The notes beneath the pieces were generated by a model that ran no database searches, was not told the DNA's origin, and worked only from the letters and a program-made list of their open reading frames with translations. This document shows positions 1 through 8,243 of a stretch of DNA of 38,788 nt, in pieces. The position numbers and the translations under genes were made by a program. Source of the DNA: JAWLCQ01 sp041687095 (lineage in GTDB: Bacteria; Planctomycetota; Phycisphaerae; SM23-33); contig JAWLCQ010000031.1 of the NCBI GenBank assembly GCA_041687095.1, forward strand, positions 1-38,788. The letters run 5' to 3'. Each line of letters starts with the position of its first letter. Position 1 is the stretch's first letter.

Positions 1-116
1 ACGGCGTGCTCCTCCACGCCGAGGACACCGGGGGCTCCTGCGCGCGGACGATGTACCTCGACATCGCCACCGGCCGCACGTGGCTGCATACGGGGGGAGC
101 GGAGCAGGAGCTTTAG
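1..116 (+). CDS. C-terminal fragment of an unknown protein
   Basis: An open frame runs in from the window edge and ends at a TAG at 114-116. The 37 visible residues include GVLLHAEDTGGSC and end in TGGAEQEL. The codons are GC-rich at third positions like the neighbouring genes, which is the only support for coding. No domain can be recognised in so short a piece. It would converge on the histidine kinase gene that ends at 126, leaving only 9 nt between the stops. Confidence 0.45.
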   Translation, partial: GVLLHAEDTGGSCARTMYLDIATGRTWLHTGGAEQEL

Positions 117-125
117 GCCCACCCC

Positions 126-2021
126 TCACGGGGCGATTCTGGACGCGGGGCGCACCGGGCGGGGGGGCAGATCGGGATGGTCCTGGGGGATGCGGGCGAT
201 GACGTCGGTGCGGCCGGGGGCAGAGTTGATCTCGACGTCGCCCCCCAGCGCCTTGGCCCGCTCGCGCATCGACGAGAGGCCCAGGCCGCAGCTCCCGCAG
301 GCGGTGGGGTCGAACCCCACCCCGTTGTCCGCCACGATCACCTGAGCAAAGGCCTTGAAGGCGGAGAACCGCAGGGTGATCCGCGACGCCCGGGCGTGGC
401 GAAGGGCATTGCTCAGCGCCTCCTGCGCGATCCTGTACAACGCCGTCTCGATCTCCAGCCCCAGGCGCACCCCTTCCGGGAGGTCCTGCACCTTCGCCGT
501 CACGACGGTGCGGTCCCCGCACGAGAGCGCCAACTGCCGCAGCGCCGCCGGCAGGCCCAGCGCCTCCAGCGTCGGGGGGTACAGCCCGTGCGTGATCCGC
601 CGGATCGATCCGATCATGTCGTCGCACATCCGCAGCACGTTCTGGAGCCCCTCCGAGGCGGCGGCCTCGGGACAGGCCTTCAGCGCCGCCTGCAGTCCGA
701 GGCGGACGGCGAGGGCCTGTTGGCCGATGGCGTCGTGCAGCTCCCGCGCGATCCGCCGCCGCTCCTCCTCGCGGGCGGTGACGAGGCGGCCCTGCATGGC
801 CTGCTGATCGCGCTCGGCGAGGACGCGGCCGGTGATGTCGCGGTCGACGCCCACGATGTAACAGTCCCGGCCGACGGTGATGTGGGCGGCGACGTACTCG
901 AAGCAGTTCTCCCGCCCGTCGGGGCGCAGCCACTGCGCGACCCCGCTCACGACGTTCTCCCCCCGAACGCGGCGCTCGACGTAGGGGCGGATGTGGGGCA
1001 CCGCACCCACGAAGGGGCCAATATCCCCTGCCGCCTCCAGTTCCTCCCTCGATCGCCCGGCCATCTCCACGTAGCGGTCGTTGCACATTACCAGCGTCCG
1101 CTTGCCGTCGGGATGCATGCGGCAGACGTTGATCCCGTCGAAGGAGTTCGACAGCACGTGGGCGAACAGCGCCGCGTCCCGCCGCCAGGGCCCCGACCCG
1201 AACCGCATCGACGCCACGTCGATGTCGATGCCCAGCCCGTAGGGCGTTCCGTCGATCTCGATGGGGACGGCGTTCCAGACGTAGAAGTTCTCCCGCCCGT
1301 CGGGGCGGGCCCAGGAGGCGATGCCCCCGGCGGGCAGGCCCAGGGAGAACCGCGCGGCGACGTCCGAGACCATCTCGTGGGGGGTGGTCAGCGCGTCGAG
1401 GTTCTCGGCGGCGAAGAGTTCCTCTCGCGAGCGCCCGGACATCTCGACGTAGCGGTCGTTGCACTCGACCAGCCGTCGGCCGCTGGGAGGGCAGTGGGCC
1501 CAGAGGCTGACGGCGTTGGGGCAGTCGCGGAAGACCGTGTCGAGCCACTCGCGGGACTGGCGGAGGCAGTTGTTCTTCTCCCGGCTCACCCACTGGGTGC
1601 GCAGGACGGCGAGGACGGAGGCGGGGCGGCCTTTGGCGTGCGGCAGGGGCAGGAGGGACACGTCCAGCCAGAGCTTTCCGGCGGGGGTGGGGGCGAGGTA
1701 CTCGTCCCGCACGGGCTTGCGCGTCCGCAGGACCTCGCGGTAGCGGGCGAGGCGGGAGGCGGCGCGATCGGGGGGCAGCAGGTCGCCCAGGGAGCGCCCC
1801 ACCAGCCCCCGCGCCCCGATCCCCAGCCTTCGCTTCAGGTCCGACCCGCGCACGGAGAGGATCACGCCCTCCCCGTCGCAGACCGCGAGGATGGGGGCCC
1901 CGAGGGCGGGGAGGGCGGCGTCGAGGAGCAGGCCGGGATCGAACTCGGGGGGCGCGGCCGCCGGCGCGAGAGGGGAGCGTGTGGTCGTCCGCGCCTGTGC
2001 CGCCCTCGGTGCCTTGCTCAT
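126..2021 (-). CDS. PAS-domain sensor histidine kinase, NarL/DegS (HisKA_3) type
   Basis: A 631-residue sensor kinase. The order is an N-terminal PAS-like region (about 35-140), two PAS domains (about 155-275 and 285-400), a HisKA_3 dimerisation domain with the phospho-acceptor His near residue 429 in the motif RELHDAIGQQ, and a C-terminal HATPase_c domain with EALSNALRHA (N box), DNGVGFD (G1) and GLGLSSMRERAKALGG (G2). No membrane segment or signal peptide is visible, so it probably senses a cytoplasmic cue. The two central PAS domains share CNDRYVEM.GRSREEL, showing an internal duplication. Kinases of this type normally phosphorylate a NarL-like regulator; none with a DNA-binding domain is encoded here, but the divergent neighbour carries a NarL-type receiver domain. 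The ATG at 2021 lies just after a low-complexity Ala/Pro start, so the exact start is uncertain. Confidence 0.93.
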   Translation of the reverse strand: MSKAPRAAQARTTTRSPLAPAAAPPEFDPGLLLDAALPALGAPILAVCDGEGVILSVRGSDLKRRLGIGARGLVGRSLGDLLPPDRAASRLARYREVLRTRKPVRDEYLAPTPAGKLWLDVSLLPLPHAKGRPASVLAVLRTQWVSREKNNCLRQSREWLDTVFRDCPNAVSLWAHCPPSGRRLVECNDRYVEMSGRSREELFAAENLDALTTPHEMVSDVAARFSLGLPAGGIASWARPDGRENFYVWNAVPIEIDGTPYGLGIDIDVASMRFGSGPWRRDAALFAHVLSNSFDGINVCRMHPDGKRTLVMCNDRYVEMAGRSREELEAAGDIGPFVGAVPHIRPYVERRVRGENVVSGVAQWLRPDGRENCFEYVAAHITVGRDCYIVGVDRDITGRVLAERDQQAMQGRLVTAREEERRRIARELHDAIGQQALAVRLGLQAALKACPEAAASEGLQNVLRMCDDMIGSIRRITHGLYPPTLEALGLPAALRQLALSCGDRTVVTAKVQDLPEGVRLGLEIETALYRIAQEALSNALRHARASRITLRFSAFKAFAQVIVADNGVGFDPTACGSCGLGLSSMRERAKALGGDVEINSAPGRTDVIARIPQDHPDLPPRPVRPASRIAP

Positions 2022-2119
2022 GCTTGCTCCCGTTCTCCCGACTGGCCGTAGCGGCTATTGTACGCGCCCGAGTGACAAGGGCAATGGACCGCCCGGAGTT
2101 GAAATCTCCCAAATGGGAA

Positions 2120-2147
2120 TTGCGGATGGCGTCAATATGCTGATAAT
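2120..2147 (+). promoter_or_regulatory. Putative promoter for the hybrid histidine kinase
   Basis: TTGCGG at 2120-2125 and GATAAT at 2142-2147 are separated by 16 nt and lie in an AT-richer patch of the 163-nt gap between two divergent kinase genes. Transcription would begin near 2155, giving a leader of about 30 nt to the ATG at 2185. If right, it excludes the upstream in-frame starts at 2113 and 2137. This is a motif match only. Confidence 0.35.
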
Positions 2148-2184
2148 CGGGCGACTCATCGGCGGGGAGGGGATTTGTGGACCC

Positions 2185-3903
2185 ATGGAAAGGCAGACCT
2201 TGACCCAGAACCCGCAGGACAAGCAGCGGAAGAACGCAGGGGCGCACACGCCCGCGGACGCTGCGCCCCCGGACTCGTCCCGCCCCGCCCCCTACGACAG
2301 TTCCGGATTCCTGCAGGCCGTGCTGGACTCCCTGCCGGCGCACCTGGCGGTTCTGGACGCCCACGGGAAGATCGTGGCGGTGAACACTGCGTGGGTGAAC
2401 TACGCCCGCAGCAGCGGCCTGCCGGACGTGACGGGCGTCTGCGAAGGCGCCGACTACCTCGCCGTCTGCCGCCGCGCCGCCGACTTGGCGGATCCGTTGG
2501 CCCGCGAGGCGCTGGAGGGCATCGAGGCGGTGCTCCACGGGCGGATGCAGCAGTTCACGCTGGAGTACCCCTGCCACTCCCCCACCGAGCGCCACTGGTA
2601 TCTCATGCAGGTCTCCCGCCCCGCCCCGGGGCTGGCGGGGGCGGTGGTCACGCATCTGGACGTCACCGAGCGCACACTCGCACGCAAGGAGGTCGAGCGG
2701 GCGCGCGAGGCGTTGGAGATGCGGGTCTCCGAGCGCACGGCCGAGCTGCACCAACGCGCCAACCAGCTCGCCCGCCTGGCGAGCGAGCTGACGCTCACCG
2801 AGCAGCGGGAGCGGCGGCGGCTGGCGCGGCTGCTGCACGACCACCTCCAGCAGTTGCTGGTGAGCGCGAAGTTCAGTTTGGAGGTGCTCTCGCACCGGGT
2901 GACGGAGGAGCGGCATCGGGGGTCGATCCGGCGGGTGAGCGAGATGCTCGACGAGTCGATCGAGGCGTCGCGATCGCTGACGATCGAGCTGTCGCCCCCG
3001 GTCCTGCACGACATCGGCCTGGTGGCGGGGCTGGAGTGGCTGGCGCGGCGGTTGCGGGACACGCAGGGGCTGCAGGTGGACCTGGACCTGACGGCGCCGG
3101 CGGTACAGGAGCGTGAGGACGTGCGGATCCTGCTGTTCCAGGCGGTCCGCGAGCTGCTGCACAACGTGGTGCAGCACGCGGGCGTGGGGCGGGCGCGGGT
3201 GCGGATGGCCCCCGAGGGCCAGGACCGCGTTCGGATCGTCGTTCACGACGAGGGCGTGGGGTTCGACCCGTCGGCGGTGCGGGGGGAGGCCCGCGACGTG
3301 CCCGGGGGGTTGGGGCTGTTCAGCATCCACGAACGGCTGGCGCTGCTGGGGGGACGGATGGAGATCAGCAGCGCCCTGCACCAGGGGTCCACGATCGTGC
3401 TGGTCGCCCCGCTGCACCCGCAGGAGTCCGTCCCCCCCGCCGCGCGGATCGTCGCCGGGGCACGGGCTTGGCCCAAGGCGGCCGCCCCGCCGGGTGCGGA
3501 TGCGGGGGACAGGGCGCAGCGGACGCGGGTGCTGCTGGTGGACGACCACGTCGTCATGCGCCAGGGGCTGTCGCTGCTGCTGGGGGAGCAGCCGGACCTG
3601 GAGGTCGTCGGGGAGGCGTCGGACGGAGTGGCGGGGGTGGAGATGGCCCGCGAACTGCGCCCGGACGTCATCCTCATGGACATGAGCCTCCCGCACATGA
3701 ACGGGGAGGAGGCGACGCGGCTGATCCACGCCGAGCTGCCGGACATCTGCGTCATTGGGCTGTCAATGTTCGAGGAGGCCGACCGCGCCGCGGCCATGCG
3801 GGCAGCGGGGGCGGCGGCGTACGTGACCAAGAGCGGCGCCCCGGAGGTGCTGCTGGCGACGATCCGCTCCCTTCGCGACCAGCGCCCGCCGGATTCGGAG
3901 TAG
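2185..3903 (+). CDS. Hybrid histidine kinase: PAS, HisKA_3, HATPase and C-terminal receiver
   Basis: A 572-residue protein with a PAS domain (about 40-160), a helical linker likely to be coiled coil (162-205), a HisKA_3 domain with His218 in LLHDHLQQLL, a HATPase_c domain (about 310-410; HDEGVGFD, GGLGLFSIHERLALLGG), and a receiver domain (about 447-562) with acidic Asp453/454, phospho-acceptor Asp499 in LMDMSLPHMNG and Lys549 in YVTKSG. The receiver resembles the N-terminal half of NarL-family regulators, but the gene stops right after it, with no helix-turn-helix. Output must be phosphotransfer, phosphate-sink or protein-protein. The frame is open upstream to 1891, but that part overlaps the divergent kinase; I chose the ATG at 2185, which follows a GGGGAGGGG stretch and a putative promoter. 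Confidence 0.92.
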   Translation: MERQTLTQNPQDKQRKNAGAHTPADAAPPDSSRPAPYDSSGFLQAVLDSLPAHLAVLDAHGKIVAVNTAWVNYARSSGLPDVTGVCEGADYLAVCRRAADLADPLAREALEGIEAVLHGRMQQFTLEYPCHSPTERHWYLMQVSRPAPGLAGAVVTHLDVTERTLARKEVERAREALEMRVSERTAELHQRANQLARLASELTLTEQRERRRLARLLHDHLQQLLVSAKFSLEVLSHRVTEERHRGSIRRVSEMLDESIEASRSLTIELSPPVLHDIGLVAGLEWLARRLRDTQGLQVDLDLTAPAVQEREDVRILLFQAVRELLHNVVQHAGVGRARVRMAPEGQDRVRIVVHDEGVGFDPSAVRGEARDVPGGLGLFSIHERLALLGGRMEISSALHQGSTIVLVAPLHPQESVPPAARIVAGARAWPKAAAPPGADAGDRAQRTRVLLVDDHVVMRQGLSLLLGEQPDLEVVGEASDGVAGVEMARELRPDVILMDMSLPHMNGEEATRLIHAELPDICVIGLSMFEEADRAAAMRAAGAAAYVTKSGAPEVLLATIRSLRDQRPPDSE

Positions 3904-3960
3904 GACGGGGGGCGGTGCGGGGGCAGTGCGGGGTTTGAAGAAGACGCTTGGCATCCAAAC

Positions 3961-4300
3961 CTCCCCACCGACCCCGCGTCGGTGGTAGACGGCTATCGAC
4001 TACATCGCACGCCCCTGCGGATCTCTCTCTCCTTCTTTTTTTCCCCGCCGACCCCGCGTCGGTGGTTCAAACGGCTCTCGACTACGGCGGGGGCGCGCAG
4101 GGCCCGCGGTTCGTCCGCGCCGGTTGGCGGTCGCGTAGTAGGGAAGCCAGCTTACCACCGACACGGGGTCGGTGGGGAGCAGGAGAAAGACGGGGAGCGA
4201 AAGGGGCCGCCGCAGTAGTCAAGAGCCGCTTACCACCGGCACGGGGCCGGTGGGGAGAAGAAGAGGTAAACGCCGCAGTCAACACGGGGCCGATGGGCAG
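3961..4300. repeat. Repeat family C cluster: four hairpin copies in both orientations
   Basis: Four copies of a ~44-nt repeat lie at 3961-4003 and 4041-4085 (plus) and 4135-4179 and 4214-4257 (minus), with a degenerate partial copy near 4271-4300. Each has an 8-bp stem around a 5-nt loop (copy 1: CCACCGAC at 3965-3972, GTCGGTGG at 3978-3985), followed by a conserved tail ending in CGACTAC in the plus copies. The stem of copy 4 reads CCACCGGC/GCCGGTGG, so an A-T pair has become G-C with the stem kept. A fifth copy is at 19519-19562. I see no gene in 3904-4482. Confidence 0.8.
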
Positions 4301-4326
4301 AGGGAGCCCCCAACGCGCGTGGGGTT

Positions 4327-4385
4327 CGACAGGTCCCTTTTCTTCATGCCTTCGCTGCCGTTTGCGAAGACGTGAACGGTTACCG
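4327..4385 (+). repeat. Repeat family D, copy 1: hairpin with conserved flanks
   Basis: A hairpin with arms 4343-4355 and 4364-4376 (one internal mismatch) and an 8-nt loop TGCCGTTT. It is preceded by CGACAGGTCCCTTTT and followed by CGTGAACGGTTACCG. The same flanks, with a differently spelled stem, occur in inverted orientation at 19435-19492. The remaining bases to 4482 show nothing I can name. Confidence 0.7.
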
Positions 4386-4482
4386 AGAATCGACATTGGG
4401 AGCTGGCGCAGCCCGCACTGTGTTCCAGCCTTTCTCTGCGATCTTTGCGGCCTTTGCGGTGCAAGAGGTCGGGCATCGGCCG

Positions 4483-5223
4483 CTACGCCGGTTCCTGCGC
4501 TCCGGCAGGCTCCATCTCCACCTTCCCCTGGCGGCGGAGGCGGTTGGCGAGGAGGCGGCAGAGCAGGGCCCAGCCCACCCCCGCCGTCCAGCCCGCCAGC
4601 ACGTCGCTGGGCCAGTGCACCCCCAGGTACACGCGGCTGATGCCCACCAGCACGGTCGTCCCCAGCGCCAGGCCCAGCACGTACACCTTCAGCGTCCGCC
4701 GCGAGAGCGTGGGCATGACCAGCACGCCCAGCGTCACGTACACCACCGCCGCCATCATCGAGTGCCCGCTCGGGAAGCTCGACGTGTAGACGATGGACCC
4801 GTGGGGCACCAGGTCCGGGCGAGGCCGGTCGAACCCCTCCTTCAGCAGCAGGCTCATGGCGATCCCGCTCACGACGCTCGCCAGCACCAGCAGGGCGGTG
4901 TGGGGGCGGCGGTCCAGGAACAGGAACCCCGCCACCGCCAACGTCAGGAGAATGAGCACCGCCACCCCGCCCAGGGCGGTCATGTCGCGCATCGCCTCCT
5001 CCAGCCACAACGGCCCGATCGGGTCGGCGGGGTCGGAGGGATTCCGCATCGCCAGCAGGATCGCGCGGTCGTAGGCGTCGGTGTCGCCCTCGATGACCTC
5101 GTCGGCGACTTCGACGAACAGCCAGGCCGCACACACCACCAGGCCCAGCACCAGCAGCGTGGCGAGTTCGTGCCCCGTGACCCAATTGACGAACGCTTTC
5201 ACGAATCGGCGGATAGGTTCCAT
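4483..5223 (-). CDS. PAP2-family membrane phosphatase
   Basis: A 246-residue integral membrane protein with about six hydrophobic segments and the three PAP2 phosphatase signatures in order: KEGFDRPRP, PSGHS and SRVYLGVHWPSDV (catalytic His residues in the last two). Family members dephosphorylate lipid phosphates such as phosphatidylglycerophosphate, phosphatidic acid or undecaprenyl pyrophosphate at the membrane. With peptidoglycan genes nearby, recycling of undecaprenyl pyrophosphate is a reasonable guess but the sequence does not fix the substrate. The gene stands alone, divergent from the hydrogenase operon. On the minus strand a TTGTAG / 16 nt / TATGAT pair (about 5259-5232) ends only about 8 nt before the ATG, so the transcript could be nearly leaderless. 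Confidence 0.93.
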   Translation of the reverse strand: MEPIRRFVKAFVNWVTGHELATLLVLGLVVCAAWLFVEVADEVIEGDTDAYDRAILLAMRNPSDPADPIGPLWLEEAMRDMTALGGVAVLILLTLAVAGFLFLDRRPHTALLVLASVVSGIAMSLLLKEGFDRPRPDLVPHGSIVYTSSFPSGHSMMAAVVYVTLGVLVMPTLSRRTLKVYVLGLALGTTVLVGISRVYLGVHWPSDVLAGWTAGVGWALLCRLLANRLRRQGKVEMEPAGAQEPA

Positions 5224-5360
5224 GGCATCCCATCATAGTGTTCCGCGGCGCGCCTACAATTCCCCGGACTCGCGATCCCTGTTCCGTTGGAAGGCCGGTG
5301 CGGCCGCGGCTTGCCGCCGCCCCCCGGGCTCGGAACACCAGACCCTTGGACGGAGCACCG

Positions 5361-7421
5361 ATGAGCGACACGGCGCGTGCGGCGTATGGACGGCTGAAAC
5401 AGTGGGCGGAGGAGGAACTCCGCCAGCGGGACGATGCGTCGAAGGTCCGCATTCACGTGGGCTCGGCGACGTGCGAGAACGCCAGCGGCGCCCCGGGGAT
5501 CCGGGCGGAGTTCCACAAGCACATCGAGGCGTCCGACCGCCCCGACATCGTCCTCCGCCGCGCCGGGTGCAGCGGGCGCTGCTCGCGAGAGCCCATCGTG
5601 ACGGTCATCCGTCCGGGGGAGGCCCCGGTGACGTACCACGGGGTGACCGTGGAGCAGGTGCACACCATCTTCACCCAGCACGTCCTCAAGGGCCGCCCCC
5701 CCCAGCCGCCCCTCGTGGACGTCGCCCCCCCCACCCGCTACGAGTTCTTCCTCTGCCGCGCCGAACGCTGCGCCCCCAAGCTCGAAACCAACATGGAGGA
5801 ACTCTTCCGCCGCAAGCTCCGCGACTCCGACATCCCCCCCGAGCAGGCGCGGGTGGTGGCGGCGAACTGCTTCGGCCTGTGCACGCCCGAGGCCATGGGC
5901 GCCGCCGTCCACGTCCTCGTCCGCCCCGACCGCGTGGTCTACCGCGTCGCCACCGAGGCCGACGTGCAGGAGATCCTCGACACGCACGTCCGCCGCGGGC
6001 AGATCGTCGAGCGCCTTCGCACGCACGAGCCCCCGCTCAGCCAGCGGTTCTTCCAGATGTACGGGGAGGGCGCGTTCTTCCACCGCCAGTCCCGCATCGC
6101 CCTGCGGAACAGCGGGGTCATCGACCCCGAGAGCCTCGTCGAGTACGTCCACTACGACGGGTTCGAGTCGCTCGCGAAGGTGCTCGAGCGGGACGATCCC
6201 GAGTGGGTCATCCGCCAGGTGACGGAGAGCAAGCTCCGCGGGCGCGGGGGCGGGGGGTATCCCACGGGCGTGAAGTGGGCCAACGGCCGCGCCACGCCCA
6301 GCGAGGAGAAGTTCATCATCTGCAACGCCGACGAGGGCGACCCCGGGGCGTTCATGGACCGCTCCATGCTCGAGGGCGACCCGTTCAGCGTGATCGAGGG
6401 GATGATGATCGGAGCGTACGCCATCGGGGCGAACCGCGGGTTCTTCTACGTCCGCGCGGAGTACCCCCTGGCGATCGAGCGGATCCAGACGGCCCTGGCG
6501 GCGATGCGCGAGCACGGGCTGCTGGGGGGCAGCGTGCTCGACAGCGGCTGGGCGTTCGATTGCGAGATCCGCCTGGGGGCGGGGGCGTTCGTGTGCGGGG
6601 AGGAGACGGCCCTGATCAACTCCATCGAGGGCCGCCGCGGGCAACCCAACATCCGCCCCCCCTACCCCACCACCAAGGGCCTCTGGGGCCGCCCCACCGT
6701 CATCAACAACGTCGAGACGTTCGCGAACGTCCCGGCCGTGCTGGAGTACGGCCCGGAGTGGTTCGCCCGCGTGGGGACGGAGCGGTCGGGCGGGACGAAG
6801 GTCTTCGCCCTCGCCGGGAAGGTCAAGCACACCGGGCTCGTCGAGGTCCCCATGGGCACGACGCTCCGCGAGGTCATCTTCGACATCGGCGGGGGCGTGC
6901 CGGGCGGCAAGCAGCTCAAGGCCGTCCAGACCGGGGGCCCCGCGGGCGGGTGCATCCCGGCGGAGTTCCTCGACACGCCCGTCGATTTCGACACGCTCAT
7001 GGCCGTCGGGTCCATCATGGGCTCGGGCGGGATGATCGTGATGGACGAGACGGACTGCATGGTGGACATCGCGAAGTTCTTCGTGGCGTTCTCGCAGGAC
7101 GAGTCGTGCGGGAAGTGCACGCCCTGCCGCGAGGGCACGATGCGCATGCTGGAGATCCTCGAGCGCATCGCCGCCGGGCAGGGGGCGATGGAGGACCTCG
7201 ACCGCCTGGAACGCCTCGCGAGGCTCATCCACAAGTCGTCGTTGTGCGGCCTGGGCCGGGCCGCCCCCAACCCCGTCCTCAGCACGCTCCGCTACTTCCG
7301 CCGGGACTATGAGGTCCACGTCCTCGAACACCGCTGCCCCACGGGCCGCTGCGCCATCCGGGCCCCGGGCCCCCCGCAGGAGGCGCCCGCGCAGGCGAGC
7401 GATTGGAAACCCACGATATGA
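5361..7421 (+). CDS. hndC: NADH-binding flavoprotein subunit of [FeFe] hydrogenase (NuoF/HndC/HydB-like)
   Basis: A 686-residue subunit that would bind NAD(P)H and FMN and pass electrons to the hydrogenase subunit. It begins with two thioredoxin-like ferredoxin domains: the first (about 28-115) has Cys38, Cys70 and Cys74, the second (about 125-215) has a full four-Cys set at 132, 137, 170 and 174. The NuoF core follows, with the FMN/NADH site GRGGGGYPTG near 294-303, GAGAFVCGEETAL near 406-418, an SLBB region, and the N3 [4Fe-4S] ligands Cys583, 586, 589 and 629. It stops soon after CPTGRC, so the C-terminal 2x[4Fe-4S] ferredoxin domain of bifurcating HydB proteins is absent. The ATG at 5361 follows GGAG at 5352-5355. 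The stop overlaps the next start (ATGA). Confidence 0.93.
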   Translation: MSDTARAAYGRLKQWAEEELRQRDDASKVRIHVGSATCENASGAPGIRAEFHKHIEASDRPDIVLRRAGCSGRCSREPIVTVIRPGEAPVTYHGVTVEQVHTIFTQHVLKGRPPQPPLVDVAPPTRYEFFLCRAERCAPKLETNMEELFRRKLRDSDIPPEQARVVAANCFGLCTPEAMGAAVHVLVRPDRVVYRVATEADVQEILDTHVRRGQIVERLRTHEPPLSQRFFQMYGEGAFFHRQSRIALRNSGVIDPESLVEYVHYDGFESLAKVLERDDPEWVIRQVTESKLRGRGGGGYPTGVKWANGRATPSEEKFIICNADEGDPGAFMDRSMLEGDPFSVIEGMMIGAYAIGANRGFFYVRAEYPLAIERIQTALAAMREHGLLGGSVLDSGWAFDCEIRLGAGAFVCGEETALINSIEGRRGQPNIRPPYPTTKGLWGRPTVINNVETFANVPAVLEYGPEWFARVGTERSGGTKVFALAGKVKHTGLVEVPMGTTLREVIFDIGGGVPGGKQLKAVQTGGPAGGCIPAEFLDTPVDFDTLMAVGSIMGSGGMIVMDETDCMVDIAKFFVAFSQDESCGKCTPCREGTMRMLEILERIAAGQGAMEDLDRLERLARLIHKSSLCGLGRAAPNPVLSTLRYFRRDYEVHVLEHRCPTGRCAIRAPGPPQEAPAQASDWKPTI

Positions 7422-8206
7422 CCCTTGCACCGCCACGACAACTCGATCGCGATGAGATGCGCACGCTGGCCGACGCCATCGGCGAAGGCCCGCTCACCGT
7501 CTCCACCTGCCACCATCTGCGCCTCGCGCAGGCGAGGGCGTGGACGATCGGCTCACCCCGGGCGTTCACCGCCGCCGTCGTGCAGTGGCACGGGCTGCCC
7601 GGGGAGCCCGAGGCGTACGGGGACCCGCAGGCGATCTGGGACATCCTCCAGAACGTCCGCGCCTGGGAGCGGGTGAACGTGCCCTCCGACGTCGCCCCCG
7701 TCCTCACGGACATCGTCGCCGCCGAAACGCACCACCCCGTCACCGTGCAGGCCGAGTTGCACCACGAGTTGCGGCGGTGCGTGGCGGCGTACTCGCACCC
7801 CAACGTCCGCCGCCTGCTGCCCGGGGACCTCGCCCAGGTCCACCACTCCGCGGGGCGGCTGAGCCCCGACGGCGTGCGCGAACTCGCGGCGGCCGTGCTG
7901 CAGGGCATTTTGGCGGCGGCGATCGTCGATGGGCAGATCGTCTCCATCGCCCACACCAGCGCCCGCAGCGGGGGGTTCGCCAGCGTGGGGGTCGAGACGG
8001 CCGAGGCCTTCCGCCGCCGCGGGTTCGCCACCGCCGCCGCGTCCCTCGTCGTCCAGGCGATCCGCGAGCGCGGGGAGGTGCCCGTCTGGGCCACCCGCGA
8101 GACCAACACGCCCTCCCTCCGCATCGCTGCCCGGCTGGGGTTCACCCCCTGCGGGCGCAAGACCTTCGTCGTCCGCACGGCAGCGTCCGCGGAGGCGGCG
8201 GCGTGA
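7418..8206 (+). CDS. GNAT-family N-acetyltransferase inside the hydrogenase operon
   Basis: A 262-residue protein starting in an ATGA overlap with the flavoprotein gene, so it is probably translationally coupled. The C-terminal half (about 160-250) looks like a GNAT acetyltransferase: a strand-turn ending in SIAHTSA, the acetyl-CoA loop motif RRRGFATAAASLVVQAI, and the closing NTPSLRIAARLGFTPCGRKTF. The N-terminal ~130 residues are not recognisable and contain several His residues. GNAT enzymes move an acetyl group from acetyl-CoA to an amine; the acceptor is unknown. Its place between two core subunit genes suggests a role tied to the complex, for example modifying a subunit lysine or linking activity to acetyl-CoA level, but that is inference. 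The gene is followed by a 37-nt gap to the catalytic subunit. Confidence 0.82.
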   Translation: MTLAPPRQLDRDEMRTLADAIGEGPLTVSTCHHLRLAQARAWTIGSPRAFTAAVVQWHGLPGEPEAYGDPQAIWDILQNVRAWERVNVPSDVAPVLTDIVAAETHHPVTVQAELHHELRRCVAAYSHPNVRRLLPGDLAQVHHSAGRLSPDGVRELAAAVLQGILAAAIVDGQIVSIAHTSARSGGFASVGVETAEAFRRRGFATAAASLVVQAIRERGEVPVWATRETNTPSLRIAARLGFTPCGRKTFVVRTAASAEAAA

Positions 8207-8243
8207 GGGGCCCGAAGGGCCAGCCACCAAAGGAACCGCACCG

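Noticed and set aside
177..2051. A 624-codon plus-strand open frame opposite the first histidine kinase
   Set aside because: It is low-complexity and Pro/Gly/Arg-rich, as expected of the antisense of a GC-rich gene, and the minus strand has clear kinase domains. Similar long antisense frames over the hydrogenase, mur, GH35 and kinase genes were left out for the same reason.
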